Notes under the pieces: model-generated
What the model was told of the DNA's origin: nothing
The model's database searches: none
What the model saw: only the letters and a program-made list of their open reading frames with translations
NCBI GenBank assembly: GCA_945952415.1
Contig: CAMFIF010000017.1
Span: 25,124-89,123, forward strand
DNA length: 64,000 nucleotides
Reading direction: 5' to 3'
Source of the DNA: an uncultured Rhizobium sp.
Lineage (GTDB): Bacteria > Pseudomonadota > Alphaproteobacteria > Rhizobiales > Rhizobiaceae
Program-made: the position numbers and the translations under genes
In this document: one piece after another, positions 46,361 through 57,035 of the stretch
How the letters are laid out: every line of letters begins with the position of its first letter
Position numbering within the stretch: position 1 is the first letter of the stretch

Positions 46361-46712
46361 TCGCCGAAAGCGGCGGAAAATCGATAAAATGATCGACAAA
46401 CAGGCAAAGGACGCAAACAGGGCAAAAGCGACGGGCCAGAGTGGGGCCTTTTTAATCCGGCGCCCGAAAAGCGGGTTCGCCGTCCCCTTCAGCGGGGAAA
46501 GACATGCCTGACATGCATATCTGGGCCTCTTATTTAAGCCTAGTCCCATTTTCTCTCGAAATCCTTGCCGAAAGCTTAACAGTTGCGCGGTCGGATAGGA
46601 AAATTGCACAGATTTTGAGCGGGCAGGCTCTATTTTGGGTCATGAGCCGGCCGGTGCTTTCGAAACCGGCGCTGCTCGGCTAGGTTTGGCCAAGCAGGGA
46701 GGCGCAGATTTC
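46361..46712. other. Intergenic region between small RNA and DUF2157 gene
   Basis: About 350 bases without a supported gene. It should contain divergent promoters for the small RNA (minus) and for the DUF2157 gene (plus). An 87-codon minus-strand frame overlaps the presumed RNA promoter and was rejected. Confidence 0.4.
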
Positions 46713-47837
46713 ATGTATCGCGGAAGACTGAAGAAAGATCTCGACCACTGGGTGGCCAAGGGCATCATGCCCGCCGATGTTGCGAGCGGCGCGCTTGCCG
46801 AATACGACTCGCGCCCGCAAAGCTTCACGGTGGGCAGTGTGCTGATGATGCTCGCCGCGGTTCTGGTCGCGGCCGCCATCCTGCTTTTCGTCGCCTCCAA
46901 CTGGGAGGGTCTTGATCGCTGGCTGCGCGTCGCCATGCTTATCGGATCCCTCTGGCTCTTTTACGGTCTGGCCAGTTTCACGGCCCTGCGCGGTTCGTCC
47001 TATCTCCCTGGCCTGTTCCTGGTTCTGGCGACTGCGAGCTTCGGCGGATCGATCGCGCTGATCGCCCAGATGTACCATCTCTCGGGCGATGGCCTTTCGG
47101 CCGTCGGCATCTGGTTTGCCATGACGGTTGCCAGTGCCTTGCTCTATCGCTCGGCGGCGCTGACCTATGCGAGCGGCCTTCTCGCCTGGTTCCAGTTCAG
47201 CGTCATCGCGACCGATTATGTGGGCGGTTCCGGCGGTCTGTGGTTCTATGTGCCGCTGCTGCAGGCCATTCTGGTCATCGGCCTTGCCTATTATACGGGG
47301 GCCATGCGGGCCCGGCCCTTCTCCTATATCCTGCTGATCGGCTGGATCGGCTGGATCTATATCGACCATCGCCTGCCGGTTGCCGCGTGGCAGATAGCCG
47401 TGCTGGGTGTTCTTCTCTTTCTCCTTGCAGCGCTCCCCGTGTCGCCGCTGCATCGGCTGGCGCGGTCCGCCGGTCCCGCGCCCGCTTTCTATGCCTTCGC
47501 ACTTGCCGTCATGGGCCTTCTGCTGCACCAGATCGACCGCGGCGATTTCTTCGGCTCCGGCCTCGGCAGCATCCGCGACGCCTGGCCTGCCATGGCCGCA
47601 GCCGCCTTTGCCATCCTCGCCATCGCGCTGGAGGGCAGGGATAATGGCGCGGTTCGATATGCAGGCTATATCGTCTTCGCGCTCGAGATACTTTATCTTT
47701 CCCTGGAAGTGGCCGGCACCATTCTCGGAACTTCGGGCCTTTTCCTCGGCTCCGGCCTGTTCCTCGCCGCGGTGGGCTGGCTTGTCATCCGGCTTGAACG
47801 GCGTTTTGCCGCGCTAGACACTGCAAAGGGAGCGTGA
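46713..47837 (+). CDS. DUF2157 multi-spanning membrane protein
   Basis: The 374-residue protein has an N-terminal soluble helix pair (MYRGRLKKDLDHWVAKGIM) containing the DUF2157 signature, and about ten membrane helices from residue 45 on (for example MLAAVLVAAAILLFVASNW). GGGAGG lies 11 bases before the ATG at 46713. Its stop is immediately followed by a GDYXXLXY gene; the two families are found together in many proteobacteria. Function is unknown; transport or envelope sensing is possible but unproven. Confidence 0.85.
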   Translation: MYRGRLKKDLDHWVAKGIMPADVASGALAEYDSRPQSFTVGSVLMMLAAVLVAAAILLFVASNWEGLDRWLRVAMLIGSLWLFYGLASFTALRGSSYLPGLFLVLATASFGGSIALIAQMYHLSGDGLSAVGIWFAMTVASALLYRSAALTYASGLLAWFQFSVIATDYVGGSGGLWFYVPLLQAILVIGLAYYTGAMRARPFSYILLIGWIGWIYIDHRLPVAAWQIAVLGVLLFLLAALPVSPLHRLARSAGPAPAFYAFALAVMGLLLHQIDRGDFFGSGLGSIRDAWPAMAAAAFAILAIALEGRDNGAVRYAGYIVFALEILYLSLEVAGTILGTSGLFLGSGLFLAAVGWLVIRLERRFAALDTAKGA

Positions 47838-47839
47838 CC

Positions 47840-48421
47840 ATGGCTTTCTCCTCGGGCCTTTCCCGTCGCCGCCTGATCATTGCCGGCATCCTCGCCGCGA
47901 CCATGCAGACCGGCATTCTCGCCTCCATGATCCGGGAGGGATCGGCGATCCTTGCTGAAGGCCAGCCGGTGACGCTCCGAACCATGCCGGTCGATCCGCG
48001 CGATCTTCTGCGCGGCGATTATGTGGTGCTGAATTATGAGTTCTCCTCGCTCGACAGCACCCTCGTCATGGGGGACTGGCCGGCAAGCGGCACGGATGCG
48101 GTGCTCTATGTCGCACTGACCCCCGATGGCGACGGTATCTGGCATCCCGCTTCCGCCTCCTTCTCGCCGGTTACGCCGGGCGAAGGCCTGGTCGTTCTGC
48201 GCTCGGCACCGTTCCGTCTCGATCAGACGCCGGAGCGGCCGGCAACCATCCGCGCCGAATACGGGCTTGAGCGCTATTACGTGCCGGAAGGGCAGGGCAA
48301 GGAACTGGAAAAGGCCCGCAACCAGAGCCGGGTTCTGGTGGAGGCCCGCGTGATGCCCGATGGCACCGCCCGCATTGCCTCGCTTCGCCTTGAACCGGAA
48401 GCGGCCAATCCCGGTTCCTGA
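47840..48421 (+). CDS. GDYXXLXY domain-containing protein
   Basis: The 193-residue protein has an N-terminal hydrophobic stretch (about 12-33) and the family motif RGDYVVLNY at 58-66 within an extracytoplasmic domain, repeated in weaker form later. AGGGAG is 7 bases upstream of the ATG at 47840; a GTG at 47834 overlaps the preceding stop. It is the constant partner of the DUF2157 membrane protein. The tail (EPEAANPGS) is short. Function is unknown. Confidence 0.85.
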   Translation: MAFSSGLSRRRLIIAGILAATMQTGILASMIREGSAILAEGQPVTLRTMPVDPRDLLRGDYVVLNYEFSSLDSTLVMGDWPASGTDAVLYVALTPDGDGIWHPASASFSPVTPGEGLVVLRSAPFRLDQTPERPATIRAEYGLERYYVPEGQGKELEKARNQSRVLVEARVMPDGTARIASLRLEPEAANPGS

Positions 48422-48534
48422 AGCTTGGATGAGCTTCACGGGAGCGTCATTTTCCCTTTGCGCGCGCCAAAACGGGTGATATAGAGACGCCGCGCTCCGG
48501 AAGGCCTTTGCGCAGGCATTGGATTCATGGGCGC

Positions 48535-48617
<83 letters not shown>

Positions 48618-48797
48618 GAATAGCCGCTGGCCGCGACGGGGCGAAAGCCCGGTTCGCGGTATGAACCGTTCCGGCGCCATCTTGCTGGGCAAGATGTAAG
48701 GAATTTGCTTAAAGGCCGCGCGCGGGAACACCCCGTCGTCGTGCCCACCGAACAACCGGCTGGCTGGGCACGGCCGCCATGAAATAAAGGTACGAAC

Positions 48798-50282
48798 ATG
48801 CAGGTAATCGAAACGCTCTCGGAAGGCCTGAAGCGCGAATTGAAGGTCGTCATTCCGGCCAAGGACATGGAAACCCAGATGAACGAGCGTCTGGCTGACG
48901 TGAAGGACCGCGTCCGGATCAACGGTTTCCGTCCGGGCAAGGTGCCGGTCAACCATCTGAAGAAGATGTACGGCAAGTCGATCATGGCCGAACTGGTCAA
49001 CGACATCGTCCGCGAGCGTCCGACCGCCATCCTCTCCGAGCGCGGCGAAAAGTCGGCGACCCAGCCCGAAGTCTCCATGACCGAAGACCAGGCCGAAGCC
49101 GAGAAGATCCTTGCTGCCGAAGCCGATTTCGAATTCACCCTGTCCTATGAAGTCATCCCGTCCTTCGAACTGAAGTCGGTCGAGGGCCTCAAGGTCACCC
49201 GTGAAGTGGTCGAGATCGCCGAGGACGAAGTCACCGAGCAGATCAAGCGCATCGCCGAAAGCGCCCGTTCCTTCGAGCCCAAGAAGGGCAAGGCCGCCAA
49301 TGGCGACCGCGTCACCATGGATTACCTCGGCAAGGTCGACGGCGAGCCCTTCGACGGCGGCAAGGATGAGGACGCCCAGCTCGTTCTCGGCTCCGGCCGC
49401 TTCATCCCGGGCTTCGAAGAGCAGCTCGTTGGCCTGAAGGCTGGCGATGAGAAGGTCATCACCGTAACCTTCCCGGCCGATTACCCGGCCACCAACCTCG
49501 CTGGCAAGGAAGCCACCTTCGACATCACCGTCAAGGAAGTTGCTGCCGCTGGCGAAGTCGAAATCAACGACGAACTGGCCTCCAAGCTCGGCGTCGAATC
49601 TGCCGACAAGCTCAAGGAAATCGTTCGCGGCCAGATCGAAGGCCAGTACGCTTCCGTGACCCGCCAGAAGGTGAAGCGCCAGATCCTCGACCAGCTCGAC
49701 GGTCTCTACCAGTTCGAGACGCCCTCGCGCCTGGTTGACGCCGAGTTCGAAAACATCTGGCGCCAGATCAACACCGATCTCGCCCAGTCCGGCAAGACCT
49801 TCGAAGACGAAGACACGACCGAAGAAAAGGCGCGCGAAGAATATCGCAAGCTCGCCGAGCGCCGCGTTCGTCTCGGCCTCGTTCTCTCCGAAATCGGCGA
49901 GAAGGCCGGCATTGAAGTCTCCGAGGACGAAATGCAGCGCGCTCTCTACGACCAGCTGCGCCAGTTCCCGGGCCAGGAAAAGGAAATCATCGAATTCTTC
50001 CGCAAGACCCCGGGTGCCGCCGCTTCGCTGCGCGCCCCGATCTTCGAAGAAAAGGTGGTCGACCACCTGCTCGCCCAGGTGGATGTGACCGACAAGGTCG
50101 TTTCCAAGGAAGCCCTGATGGCCGATGATGAGGACGAGGCTTCCGAAGCCAAGTCCGAGAAGAAGGCCGCTCCGAAGAAGAAGGCCGCCAAGGCTGAAGC
50201 TGCTGCCGAAGGCGAAGAAGCCGCTGCGCCGAAGAAGAAGGCTGCACCGAAGAAGAAGGCTTCCGAGGAAGGCGCCGAGTAA
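48798..50282 (+). CDS. tig: Trigger factor
   Basis: The 494-residue ribosome-associated chaperone has the N-terminal ribosome-binding domain with the signature [10 protein letters not shown] (about 41-50), a central FKBP-type prolyl isomerase domain (about 160-250, with [19 protein letters not shown]), and the C-terminal helical cradle. The last 50 residues form a repetitive Lys/Ala/Glu tail ([17 protein letters not shown]), an extension absent from E. coli Tig. AAAGGTA lies before the ATG. It is followed by a perfect terminator. Confidence 0.95.
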   Translation: MQVIETLSEGLKRELKVVIPAKDMETQMNERLADVKDRVRINGFRPGKVPVNHLKKMYGKSIMAELVNDIVRERPTAILSERGEKSATQPEVSMTEDQAEAEKILAAEADFEFTLSYEVIPSFELKSVEGLKVTREVVEIAEDEVTEQIKRIAESARSFEPKKGKAANGDRVTMDYLGKVDGEPFDGGKDEDAQLVLGSGRFIPGFEEQLVGLKAGDEKVITVTFPADYPATNLAGKEATFDITVKEVAAAGEVEINDELASKLGVESADKLKEIVRGQIEGQYASVTRQKVKRQILDQLDGLYQFETPSRLVDAEFENIWRQINTDLAQSGKTFEDEDTTEEKAREEYRKLAERRVRLGLVLSEIGEKAGIEVSEDEMQRALYDQLRQFPGQEKEIIEFFRKTPGAAASLRAPIFEEKVVDHLLAQVDVTDKVVSKEALMADDEDEASEAKSEKKAAPKKKAAKAEAAAEGEEAAAPKKKAAPKKKASEEGAE

Positions 50283-50311
50283 TCGGCGCTTCCCTTCGAC
50301 AGGAATTGAAA

Positions 50312-50341
50312 AACCCGCCGGAGCGATCCGGCGGGTTTTTT
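50312..50341 (+). terminator. Terminator after trigger factor
   Basis: AACCCGCCGGA and TCCGGCGGGTT form a perfect 11-bp stem around the GCGA tetraloop, ending in a run of T. Confidence 0.92.
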
Positions 50342-50369
50342 CATGGCTCGATAATCAGCTATTTGAGTG

Positions 50370-51800
50370 TCATGCGCTCTTCGCCGCGGTCTGCTGATGC
50401 GGGCGTTCGACTTCGCCCATGCGGTTCCAGGCGTCCAGCCCGGCAATCTTGTAGGCCTCGGCAAGCGTCGGATAGTTGAAGGTGTTTTCGACGAAATATT
50501 CCACCGTGCCCTTCAGGTTCAGCACCGCCTGGCCGATATGGACAAGTTCGGTCGCTCCTTCGCCGACGATATGCACGCCGAGCAGGCGGCGGGTCTTCAG
50601 CGAGAAGATCATCTTCAGCATGCCATTGTCGAGACCCATGATGTGGCCTCGGGACGTCTCGCGGAAGCGGGCGATGCCGCATTCATAGGGAATGCCGCGT
50701 TGTCTCACTTCCTCTTCCGTCAGGCCGCAGGTGGAAATTTCCGGCACGGCATAGATGCCATAGGGGAAATATTGCGGCGGATCCTGATAGGGGGCGCCGA
50801 CGGCATGACGGGAGGCAATGCGGCCCTGTTCCATGGAGGTGGAGGCAAGGCTCGGGAAGCCGACCACGTCCCCTGCGGCATAGATATGCGGTACATCCGT
50901 CTGGAAGGTTTCCGGGTTGACCTTCAGGCGACCGCGATTGTCGGCCTCCAGGCCTGCTGCTTCGAGATTCAGCGTATCGGTCGCACCGACGCGGCCGGCC
51001 GCGAAAAGCACCATGTCGGCCGTCAGCATGCGGCCGTTCTGCAGGGTGACGCGACACTTGCCGTTTTCCAGGCGCTCCACCTGCTCGGCCGTCTGGCCGA
51101 AGAGCAGCTTCATGTTCCGGTCACGCAGCTGGTAGGAGAAATCCTCGACGATTTCCTTGTCGATGAAATCGAGCATGGTATTGCGCGGCTCTACCACGGT
51201 CACGGCCGTGTCCAGCGCAGAAAAAATCGTTGCATATTCGATACCGATGACCCCGGCGCCGATCACGATCATCGAGCGGGGCAATTCCTGGATATCGAGC
51301 AATTCGTCGCTATCGAGCACGGTTTTCCCATCGAAGGGGATGTTCGAAGGCCGATGCGGCCGGGTGCCGACAGAAAGCAGGATCGCAGCGCCATGCACGC
51401 GCACCACGTCGCCATCCGCCTTTTCCACTTCCAGCGTATGGGCGTCGACGAAGGAGGCCTTGCCGCGCATGTGCTGCACGCGGTTGCGGGCAAACTGATG
51501 CTCCAGCACTTCCACTTCGTGATCCAGCGTGATCAGCAGCCGTCGGCGCAGGTCTTCGGCGCTGATTTCCTGCTTCACACGGTAGCTGCGGCCGTAAAAG
51601 CCGCGCTCCCGCCAGCCGGTCAGGTTCAGCGCCGTTTCGCGCAGCGTCTTGGAAGGGATCGTGCCGGTATGGACGGAAACGCCGCCGACCCGTGTTCCCT
51701 TTTCGATGACCAGCACACGCTTGCCCAGTTTCGCAGCCTGAATGGCACCACGACGGCCAGCCGGGCCACTGCCGACGACGATGAAATCGTAATGTATCAT
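50370..51800 (-). CDS. sthA: Si-specific NAD(P)+ transhydrogenase (soluble)
   Basis: The 476-residue flavoprotein exchanges hydride between NADPH and NAD and balances cofactor pools. It has the FAD motif VVGSGPAGRRGAI at the N-terminus, the NAD motif VIGAGVIGIEYATIF in the middle, and the dimerisation domain. In the place of the CxxxxC redox disulfide of lipoamide dehydrogenases the sequence is GVSVHTGTIPSK (40-51), lacking both cysteines, as expected of SthA rather than Lpd. The start is clear. It is convergent with tig. Confidence 0.92.
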   Translation of the reverse strand: MIHYDFIVVGSGPAGRRGAIQAAKLGKRVLVIEKGTRVGGVSVHTGTIPSKTLRETALNLTGWRERGFYGRSYRVKQEISAEDLRRRLLITLDHEVEVLEHQFARNRVQHMRGKASFVDAHTLEVEKADGDVVRVHGAAILLSVGTRPHRPSNIPFDGKTVLDSDELLDIQELPRSMIVIGAGVIGIEYATIFSALDTAVTVVEPRNTMLDFIDKEIVEDFSYQLRDRNMKLLFGQTAEQVERLENGKCRVTLQNGRMLTADMVLFAAGRVGATDTLNLEAAGLEADNRGRLKVNPETFQTDVPHIYAAGDVVGFPSLASTSMEQGRIASRHAVGAPYQDPPQYFPYGIYAVPEISTCGLTEEEVRQRGIPYECGIARFRETSRGHIMGLDNGMLKMIFSLKTRRLLGVHIVGEGATELVHIGQAVLNLKGTVEYFVENTFNYPTLAEAYKIAGLDAWNRMGEVERPHQQTAAKSA

Positions 51801-51939
51801 GAAGCTACCGATCCTTTTTGGCGGGACGTGGGTCTTCTGAAGATCCCTGACCTGTTCAAGTCTATGATTAACAGGTCAATATAACTGTTTCGTTAGCGAC
51901 GCCTGCCTGAGCCTTGCGCCCTGAAGGAGGGGCGCTTCG

Positions 51940-52767
51940 CTAGATGATCCTCAGGCCCTTCAGGCTCGCATGGCCATCCTTGCCGATGATGATGTGGTCA
52001 TGCACCGAAATGCCCATGGGTCGGGCCGTATCGATGATGGTCCGTGTCATGTCGATATCCGCCTTTGAGGGCGAGGGATCGCCGGACGGATGGTTGTGGA
52101 CGAGAATGATCGCCGTGGCCGAAAGTTCCAGCGCCCGCTTCACCACCTCGCGCGGATAGACCGGCGTGTGGTCGACGGTTCCCTTGCCCTGCACCTCGTC
52201 AGCAATCAGCGCATTGCGCTTGTCCAGAAACAGGATACGGAACTGCTCGACCGGTTCGTAAGCCATCACGGCGTGGCAGTAATCGATGACCGAGGCCCAG
52301 GAGGCGAGCACCTGCTTGCCTTTCAGCTCCCGCTTCAGCGTGCGGGTGGAAAGGGCGGCGAAGAGCTTCAGCTCCAGCGCCACGGTTTCGCCGATCCCGT
52401 CTACCTCCTGGAGAAGCGCCGGCGAAGCGCCGAACACGCCGCCGAGCGATCCGAAACGGTCGAGCAGCGCCTTGGCAATCGGTTTCGTGTCGCGGCGCGG
52501 CAGCAGGCGGAAGAGGAAGAGTTCCAGAAGTTCGTAATCGGCCAGCGCGCCTTCCCCCTGGTCGCGAAAGCGCTCACGCAGGCGGTCGCGGTGGCCATGG
52601 TAATGGGCAGGCGCCGGACGATCCTTTGACGCCGCACCTCTTGAGGACACGCTCTTCTGCCGGTTGAGGGAATCGAGGAAGAAGCCCCGCTCATCCTCCG
52701 CACCGCCGCCATCCTGGGGCAGCGGAAATACCTCGTCCGTGGGAATGAGGGGCGGCGTGCGGCTCAT
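51940..52767 (-). CDS. radC: RadC/JAB-domain protein
   Basis: The 275-residue protein has an N-terminal helix-hairpin-helix region (about 70-130) and a JAB/MPN domain at the C-terminus. The metal-binding signature [14 protein letters not shown] is intact. RadC was once tied to recombination repair, but its activity remains unclear. The first 50 residues, before [13 protein letters not shown], are a variable Gly/Pro/Arg-rich extension. The ATG at 52767 follows AAAGG by 7 bases, and a TTG two codons up is less likely. It follows map on the same strand, 46 bases away. Confidence 0.92.
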   Translation of the reverse strand: MSRTPPLIPTDEVFPLPQDGGGAEDERGFFLDSLNRQKSVSSRGAASKDRPAPAHYHGHRDRLRERFRDQGEGALADYELLELFLFRLLPRRDTKPIAKALLDRFGSLGGVFGASPALLQEVDGIGETVALELKLFAALSTRTLKRELKGKQVLASWASVIDYCHAVMAYEPVEQFRILFLDKRNALIADEVQGKGTVDHTPVYPREVVKRALELSATAIILVHNHPSGDPSPSKADIDMTRTIIDTARPMGISVHDHIIIGKDGHASLKGLRII

Positions 52768-52813
52768 GACCAAACCTTTCGACGAATGCGGGGAAAGGAG
52801 GCCGCCATCTCGC

Positions 52814-53650
52814 TTATCCCTTGAGCGGGGGAAGGCCGGGGCGATCCAGCCCGGCGGGGGAGAGGGTAAAGACCTCGCAACCTGTCGCCGTCACGCCGAC
52901 CGCATGTTCATATTGCGCGGAAAGCGAACGGTCGCGCGAAACGGCTGTCCACCCGTCCGACAGCACCTTCACATGCGGCCGGCCCAGATTGATCATCGGC
53001 TCGATGGTGAAGATCATGCCTTCCTTCAGCTCCGGCCCTTCATCCGCGCGGCCGTAATGGAGGATATTCGGCGCATCGTGGAACAGCCGGCCCACGCCAT
53101 GGCCGCAGAAATCCCGCACCACCGAGCAACGCTCCGCTTCCGCATAGGTCTGGATGGCTTCGCCGATGGCGCCCGTGCGCGCCCCCGGTCGAACGGCGGC
53201 AATGCCGCGCAGCAGGCATTCATAGGTCACTTCCAGCAGCCGCTCCGCCGCCCGCTTGATCTCGCCGACCGGATACATGCGGCTGGAATCGCCATGCCAT
53301 CCATCGAGTACATAGGTGACGTCTATATTGACGATATCGCCTTCGCGCAGCGGCTTGTCGTCGGGTATGCCGTGGCAGATGACGTGGTTGATCGAGGTGC
53401 AGCTCGACTTGGTATAGCCGCGATAATTCAGCGTTGCGGGCAGGGCACCATGATCCATTCCGAATTCGAAGACGAAGCGGTCGATGGCATTGGTGGTCAG
53501 GCCGGGCTTGACCAGCGGCACCAGCTCGTCCAGGCAGCGGGCCGTCAGCTGGCAGGCCTTGCGCATGCCCTCGAAGGCATCGGGGCCATACAGCCTGATT
53601 GCGCCCGTGTTTCTCATCGGCGCAGAAAACGCCTCGATGTAATTCACCAT
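52814..53650 (-). CDS. map: Methionine aminopeptidase, type I
   Basis: The 278-residue metalloprotease removes N-terminal methionine from nascent proteins. Metal ligands are visible in [16 protein letters not shown] (two Asp), [12 protein letters not shown] (His), FTIEPMI (Glu) and QYEHAVGVT (Glu). The ATG at 53650 ([16 protein letters not shown]) is used; the codon before it is GTG. Length is slightly above E. coli Map because of the N-terminal extension of about 15 residues. It is followed by radC and preceded by sfsA. Confidence 0.95.
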   Translation of the reverse strand: MVNYIEAFSAPMRNTGAIRLYGPDAFEGMRKACQLTARCLDELVPLVKPGLTTNAIDRFVFEFGMDHGALPATLNYRGYTKSSCTSINHVICHGIPDDKPLREGDIVNIDVTYVLDGWHGDSSRMYPVGEIKRAAERLLEVTYECLLRGIAAVRPGARTGAIGEAIQTYAEAERCSVVRDFCGHGVGRLFHDAPNILHYGRADEGPELKEGMIFTIEPMINLGRPHVKVLSDGWTAVSRDRSLSAQYEHAVGVTATGCEVFTLSPAGLDRPGLPPLKG

Positions 53651-53686
53651 CACTCGACTATCCGGATCAAATCGCTCTTTTCCTGT

Positions 53687-54406
53687 TCATAAAACAGGCA
53701 AGGCATATTCGTCCATCGGGATTGCCTGAACTGGCACAATTTCCCTCGGATCGACGCGACATTTCACGGCAAAAGCCTCAACGCCGCGCCTGCGGGCTCG
53801 TGCAAAGGCGAGGCCATAGGCGGGATCGAGATCCGGGGAGAGGGCAAACCGCGTGCAATCCTCCCGCTGGATGAGATAGAGCATCACCGCGCGGTGACCG
53901 GCCTCCGCCATGTCGCCGAGCTCTTCGAGATGCTTCGCTCCGCGGGTCGTGACGGTATCGGGAAATTCCGCAAGCCCTGGCCTCCGGATGAAATGGACGT
54001 TCTTCACTTCCACATAGGCAAGCGGCAGGCCATTCCCCGAAAGCAGCAGATCGATCCTTGAATTGCGCCCGTATTTTCGCTCGCGCTCCACGCGGTCATA
54101 GGCCGAAAGGGACGGGATAAGGCCGGCGCGGATCGCCTCTTCCGCCAGGCGGTTCGGCATGCCGGTATTGATGCCCACCAGCGTTCCGTCGGTCTCGACG
54201 ATCTCGAGCATGTGGCGGTATTTTCGTGTCGGGCTGTCATGCTCGCTCATGAAAATCAGCGAGCCCGGGGTTGTCAGCCCCTGCATCGACCCCGTGTTGG
54301 GGCAGGAGCCGGTAATTACCCGCCCGTCCTCAAGAGCCGCATCGAAGAGGAAACGCTTGTAGCGACTGATCAGCCGCCCAGGGACCAGCGGGCGCTCAAA
54401 ACGCAC
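53687..54406 (-). CDS. sfsA: DNA/RNA nuclease SfsA
   Basis: The 239-residue protein belongs to the SfsA family, with an N-terminal OB-like domain and a PD-(D/E)xK nuclease domain. Recognisable segments are [32 protein letters not shown] (the ExK-type core) and [16 protein letters not shown]. The name goes back to a sugar fermentation stimulation phenotype in E. coli. It lies 21 bases downstream of phaC and 36 upstream of map, so the four genes phaC-sfsA-map-radC may share a transcript. Confidence 0.93.
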   Translation of the reverse strand: MRFERPLVPGRLISRYKRFLFDAALEDGRVITGSCPNTGSMQGLTTPGSLIFMSEHDSPTRKYRHMLEIVETDGTLVGINTGMPNRLAEEAIRAGLIPSLSAYDRVERERKYGRNSRIDLLLSGNGLPLAYVEVKNVHFIRRPGLAEFPDTVTTRGAKHLEELGDMAEAGHRAVMLYLIQREDCTRFALSPDLDPAYGLAFARARRRGVEAFAVKCRVDPREIVPVQAIPMDEYALPVL

Positions 54407-54427
54407 GGACGAGGGCGCCTTTCCGCC

Positions 54428-56272
54428 TCACACGCGCACCATGACATAGGAGCCCGGCGCATCCTCGATCGCGTTCAGATGACCGCCACCAGGTTGCCGT
54501 GCCTTGACACGCCTGTCGTCCTCGCTCTCGATCCATTTCTGCCAGTGCGGCCACCAGGAGCCCGGGGTTTCCACGGCATCTTCCAGCCAGTCCTCGTAAG
54601 CGCCCTGGACAGGTCCACCGGTCCAGTACTGATATTTCCCCTTGTCTGGCGGGTTTACCACGCCCGCAATATGGCCGGAGCCTGTCAGCACGAAGTCCAC
54701 CCGGCCGCCAAATTTCTGCGAGCCCAGGAAAACCGACCGGGCCGGCGCGATATGATCCTCGCGCGTCGCAAGATTGTAGATCGGGATATTGATGTCGCCG
54801 AGAGAGACGGTCTTGCCGCCCAGCTTCATCTCGCCTTTCGACAGCGTGTTGTTGAGATAGCAGTTGCGCAGATAGAAGGAATGGTTGGCCGCCGGCATCC
54901 GGGTGGAATCCGAATTCCAATAGAGGAGGTCGAAGGGCATGGGGTCCTGGCCCTTCAGATAATTGTTCACGAAATAGGGCCATATCAGCTCCGACGAGCG
55001 CAGCATGTTGAAGGCCGCCGCCATTTTCGAGCCGTCGAGATAGCCATGCTCGGCCATGCGCCCCTCGAGCGCGGCCAGCTGGTCCTCATCCACGAAGACC
55101 TTGAGATCGCCCGCATGGGTGAAATCCACCTGCGTGGTAAAGAGCGTTGCGGAGCGGATGCGCCGGTTCTTTTCCTTGGCATGCAGAGCGAGCGCCGCCG
55201 TGAGCAGCGTTCCGCCGACGCAGTAGCCGATCGCATTCACTTCCTTTTCGCCCGTCGATTTTTCGATCGTAGACAGCGCGAAATCGACACCTTCCCGGAT
55301 ATAGGCTTCCCAGTCCTTGTCCCGATGCCGTTCGTCCGGGTTGACCCAGGAGATCACGAAGACCGTATGCCCCTGGTCAACACACCATTTGATGAAGGAT
55401 TTCTGCGGGTTGAGGTCGAGGATATAGAACTTGTTGATCCAGGGCGGGCAAATCAGCAGCGGGCGCTTCAGCACCGTATCCGTGCTGGGCTGATACTGGA
55501 TTACCTGGCAGACATCGCTCTGGGCGATGACCTGGCCGGGGGTCATGGCGAGGTTCTTGCCCACTGCAAACTTTGTGGTATCCGTCTGCCGGATTCGCAG
55601 CTCGCCGCCACCGGCGCGGATGTCTTCCGCGAGCATTTTCATGCCCTTGACGAGGTTCGCACCCGAGGAGGCAACCGTTTCGCGATAGAGCTCGGGGTTG
55701 GTCGCGATGAAATTGGCGGGCGACAGCGCGGCGGTGATCTGCCGCATATAGAACTGCGCCTTGTGGCGCGTATGCTCGTCCAGCCCCTCCGTATCCGCAA
55801 CCATGCGCTCCGCCCAGTCAGCGGTGACCGAATAGACCTGCCTTATCACGTCGAAGAACGGGTTCTTCACCCAGTCGGCATCGGCAAAGCGCTTGTCCTT
55901 GGGCGGCGGGGAGGCCTGCCTGTTCGGCTCTTCCGAAAGCCTCTCAAGGCTTTTCGACCAGATCTGGAAATAGCTGCCGAGCAGATGGGTCTGCGCTTCG
56001 AATACCCGGCGCGGATCGGACATCCAGTATTCCGAAACCCGCGACATGGTCTTCACCAGATCGGCGAGCGGTTCGGAGACCGAATCGGCCATTTCACCCT
56101 TCTCGCGCGGCTCTATCCAGGCGGATGCGGCCTTGCCCAGATTTTCCACCATCCGCGCAACATTGATGGCCATCGCCTCCGGATCCTTGACGATATAGGG
56201 TTCTATCGCCTTCGGATCGATGGTGCCGAACGTCGTGCCGCTGCCGGCGGCGCCCTCCGTCTTGTCGGTCAC
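54428..56272 (-). CDS. phaC: Class I poly(R)-hydroxyalkanoate synthase
   Basis: The 614-residue enzyme polymerises (R)-3-hydroxyacyl-CoA into storage polyester. The lipase-like box is GYCVGG with catalytic Cys351; the Asp of the triad lies in ATREDHIAP and the His in GSGHIAGVVNP. The length fits class I synthases. The start is placed at the GTG at 56272, since GGGAGGA lies 6 bases upstream; an ATG nine codons earlier (56299) would enclose that site. It diverges from a small lipoprotein gene. No phaA/phaB or phasin gene is adjacent. Confidence 0.95.
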   Translation of the reverse strand: MTDKTEGAAGSGTTFGTIDPKAIEPYIVKDPEAMAINVARMVENLGKAASAWIEPREKGEMADSVSEPLADLVKTMSRVSEYWMSDPRRVFEAQTHLLGSYFQIWSKSLERLSEEPNRQASPPPKDKRFADADWVKNPFFDVIRQVYSVTADWAERMVADTEGLDEHTRHKAQFYMRQITAALSPANFIATNPELYRETVASSGANLVKGMKMLAEDIRAGGGELRIRQTDTTKFAVGKNLAMTPGQVIAQSDVCQVIQYQPSTDTVLKRPLLICPPWINKFYILDLNPQKSFIKWCVDQGHTVFVISWVNPDERHRDKDWEAYIREGVDFALSTIEKSTGEKEVNAIGYCVGGTLLTAALALHAKEKNRRIRSATLFTTQVDFTHAGDLKVFVDEDQLAALEGRMAEHGYLDGSKMAAAFNMLRSSELIWPYFVNNYLKGQDPMPFDLLYWNSDSTRMPAANHSFYLRNCYLNNTLSKGEMKLGGKTVSLGDINIPIYNLATREDHIAPARSVFLGSQKFGGRVDFVLTGSGHIAGVVNPPDKGKYQYWTGGPVQGAYEDWLEDAVETPGSWWPHWQKWIESEDDRRVKARQPGGGHLNAIEDAPGSYVMVRV

Positions 56273-56462
56273 GCATTGTCCTCCCGGTGCATGATCCATC
56301 TATTTCCGTTTGTACATTCTGACCGAAATTGAATACAAGTACCAGCACAAGAGGTTTCAACTCTCGTCTAGGTTTGGTCTGGCAAAAAGACTGCCGGCTG
56401 TAAAAAGCCGCCTGCGGGACGCTTGGAACACGCATCGGTTTCAACAATTGCAGGCCAGGATC

Positions 56463-56837
56463 ATGTTCAGGACAGCCGTCAAAACTCTCCTTCTCGGCGC
56501 AACCGCCGGCGCCCTTGCCGCCTGCAGCACGGCAACGCCCCAGACGGCGGCGCAATATGCCCCGAAGGTCGTCGTGACCGGCGCGCAGCCGGTCTCGACC
56601 GTGAAGCCTGTGCTGGCCAATACCGGTGCCTATCCCACCTTCGGCCGCCCGATGACCGCCGCCAACAACCAGATGGATGATTCGGAGGCGACCCGCATTC
56701 AGGCCCAGATGGCCGCGCTGACGGCGTCGCGAAATGCCGGCGCGGTGACGGAAGCGGAATACCAGAAGCAGCTCGCCGATCTCCGGCTCCTTGCGGCGAC
56801 CCACGGGGCCGCCATGCAGGCGAAAATCGCGAATTAA
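56463..56837 (+). CDS. Small lipoprotein with SHOCT-like C-terminus
   Basis: The 124-residue protein has a lipoprotein signal (LLLGATAGALAAC, Cys about 20). The C-terminal segment (MAALTASRNAGAVTEAEYQKQLADLRLLA) resembles the SHOCT short helical domain, usually at protein ends. The ATG at 56463 is preceded by CAGGAT. It diverges from phaC across 190 bases. The function is unknown; a membrane-anchored oligomerisation role is conceivable. Confidence 0.7.
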   Translation: MFRTAVKTLLLGATAGALAACSTATPQTAAQYAPKVVVTGAQPVSTVKPVLANTGAYPTFGRPMTAANNQMDDSEATRIQAQMAALTASRNAGAVTEAEYQKQLADLRLLAATHGAAMQAKIAN

Positions 56838-57035
56838 GGCTTGCCTTTCCGCGCCAATCGCCGCAAACGTGCCGCCCAACGATATGTGGGAAATCGGGGC
56901 GCCATGCTGCTGATTTCAGGCATTTATTCGAGGCTTAAAACACTTCGGGCAAATGCGACCTGAGCCCGCGCATGTCGTCTTTGGATCGGCGGAAGCCCCG
57001 GCTGCCCGGGCTGGACTAACGAGAGGGTGATGCAC

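Noticed and set aside
46346..46609. An 87-codon minus-strand frame with a hydrophobic C-terminal stretch (LWPVAFALFASFACLSIIL)
   Set aside because: No ribosome site, unusual composition, overlaps the likely small RNA promoter, and ends within its 5' region. A short membrane peptide cannot be excluded but is not supported.
50150..50282. Repeated AAGAAG tract that could be read as a tandem repeat array
   Set aside because: It is in frame and encodes the Lys/Ala tail of trigger factor.
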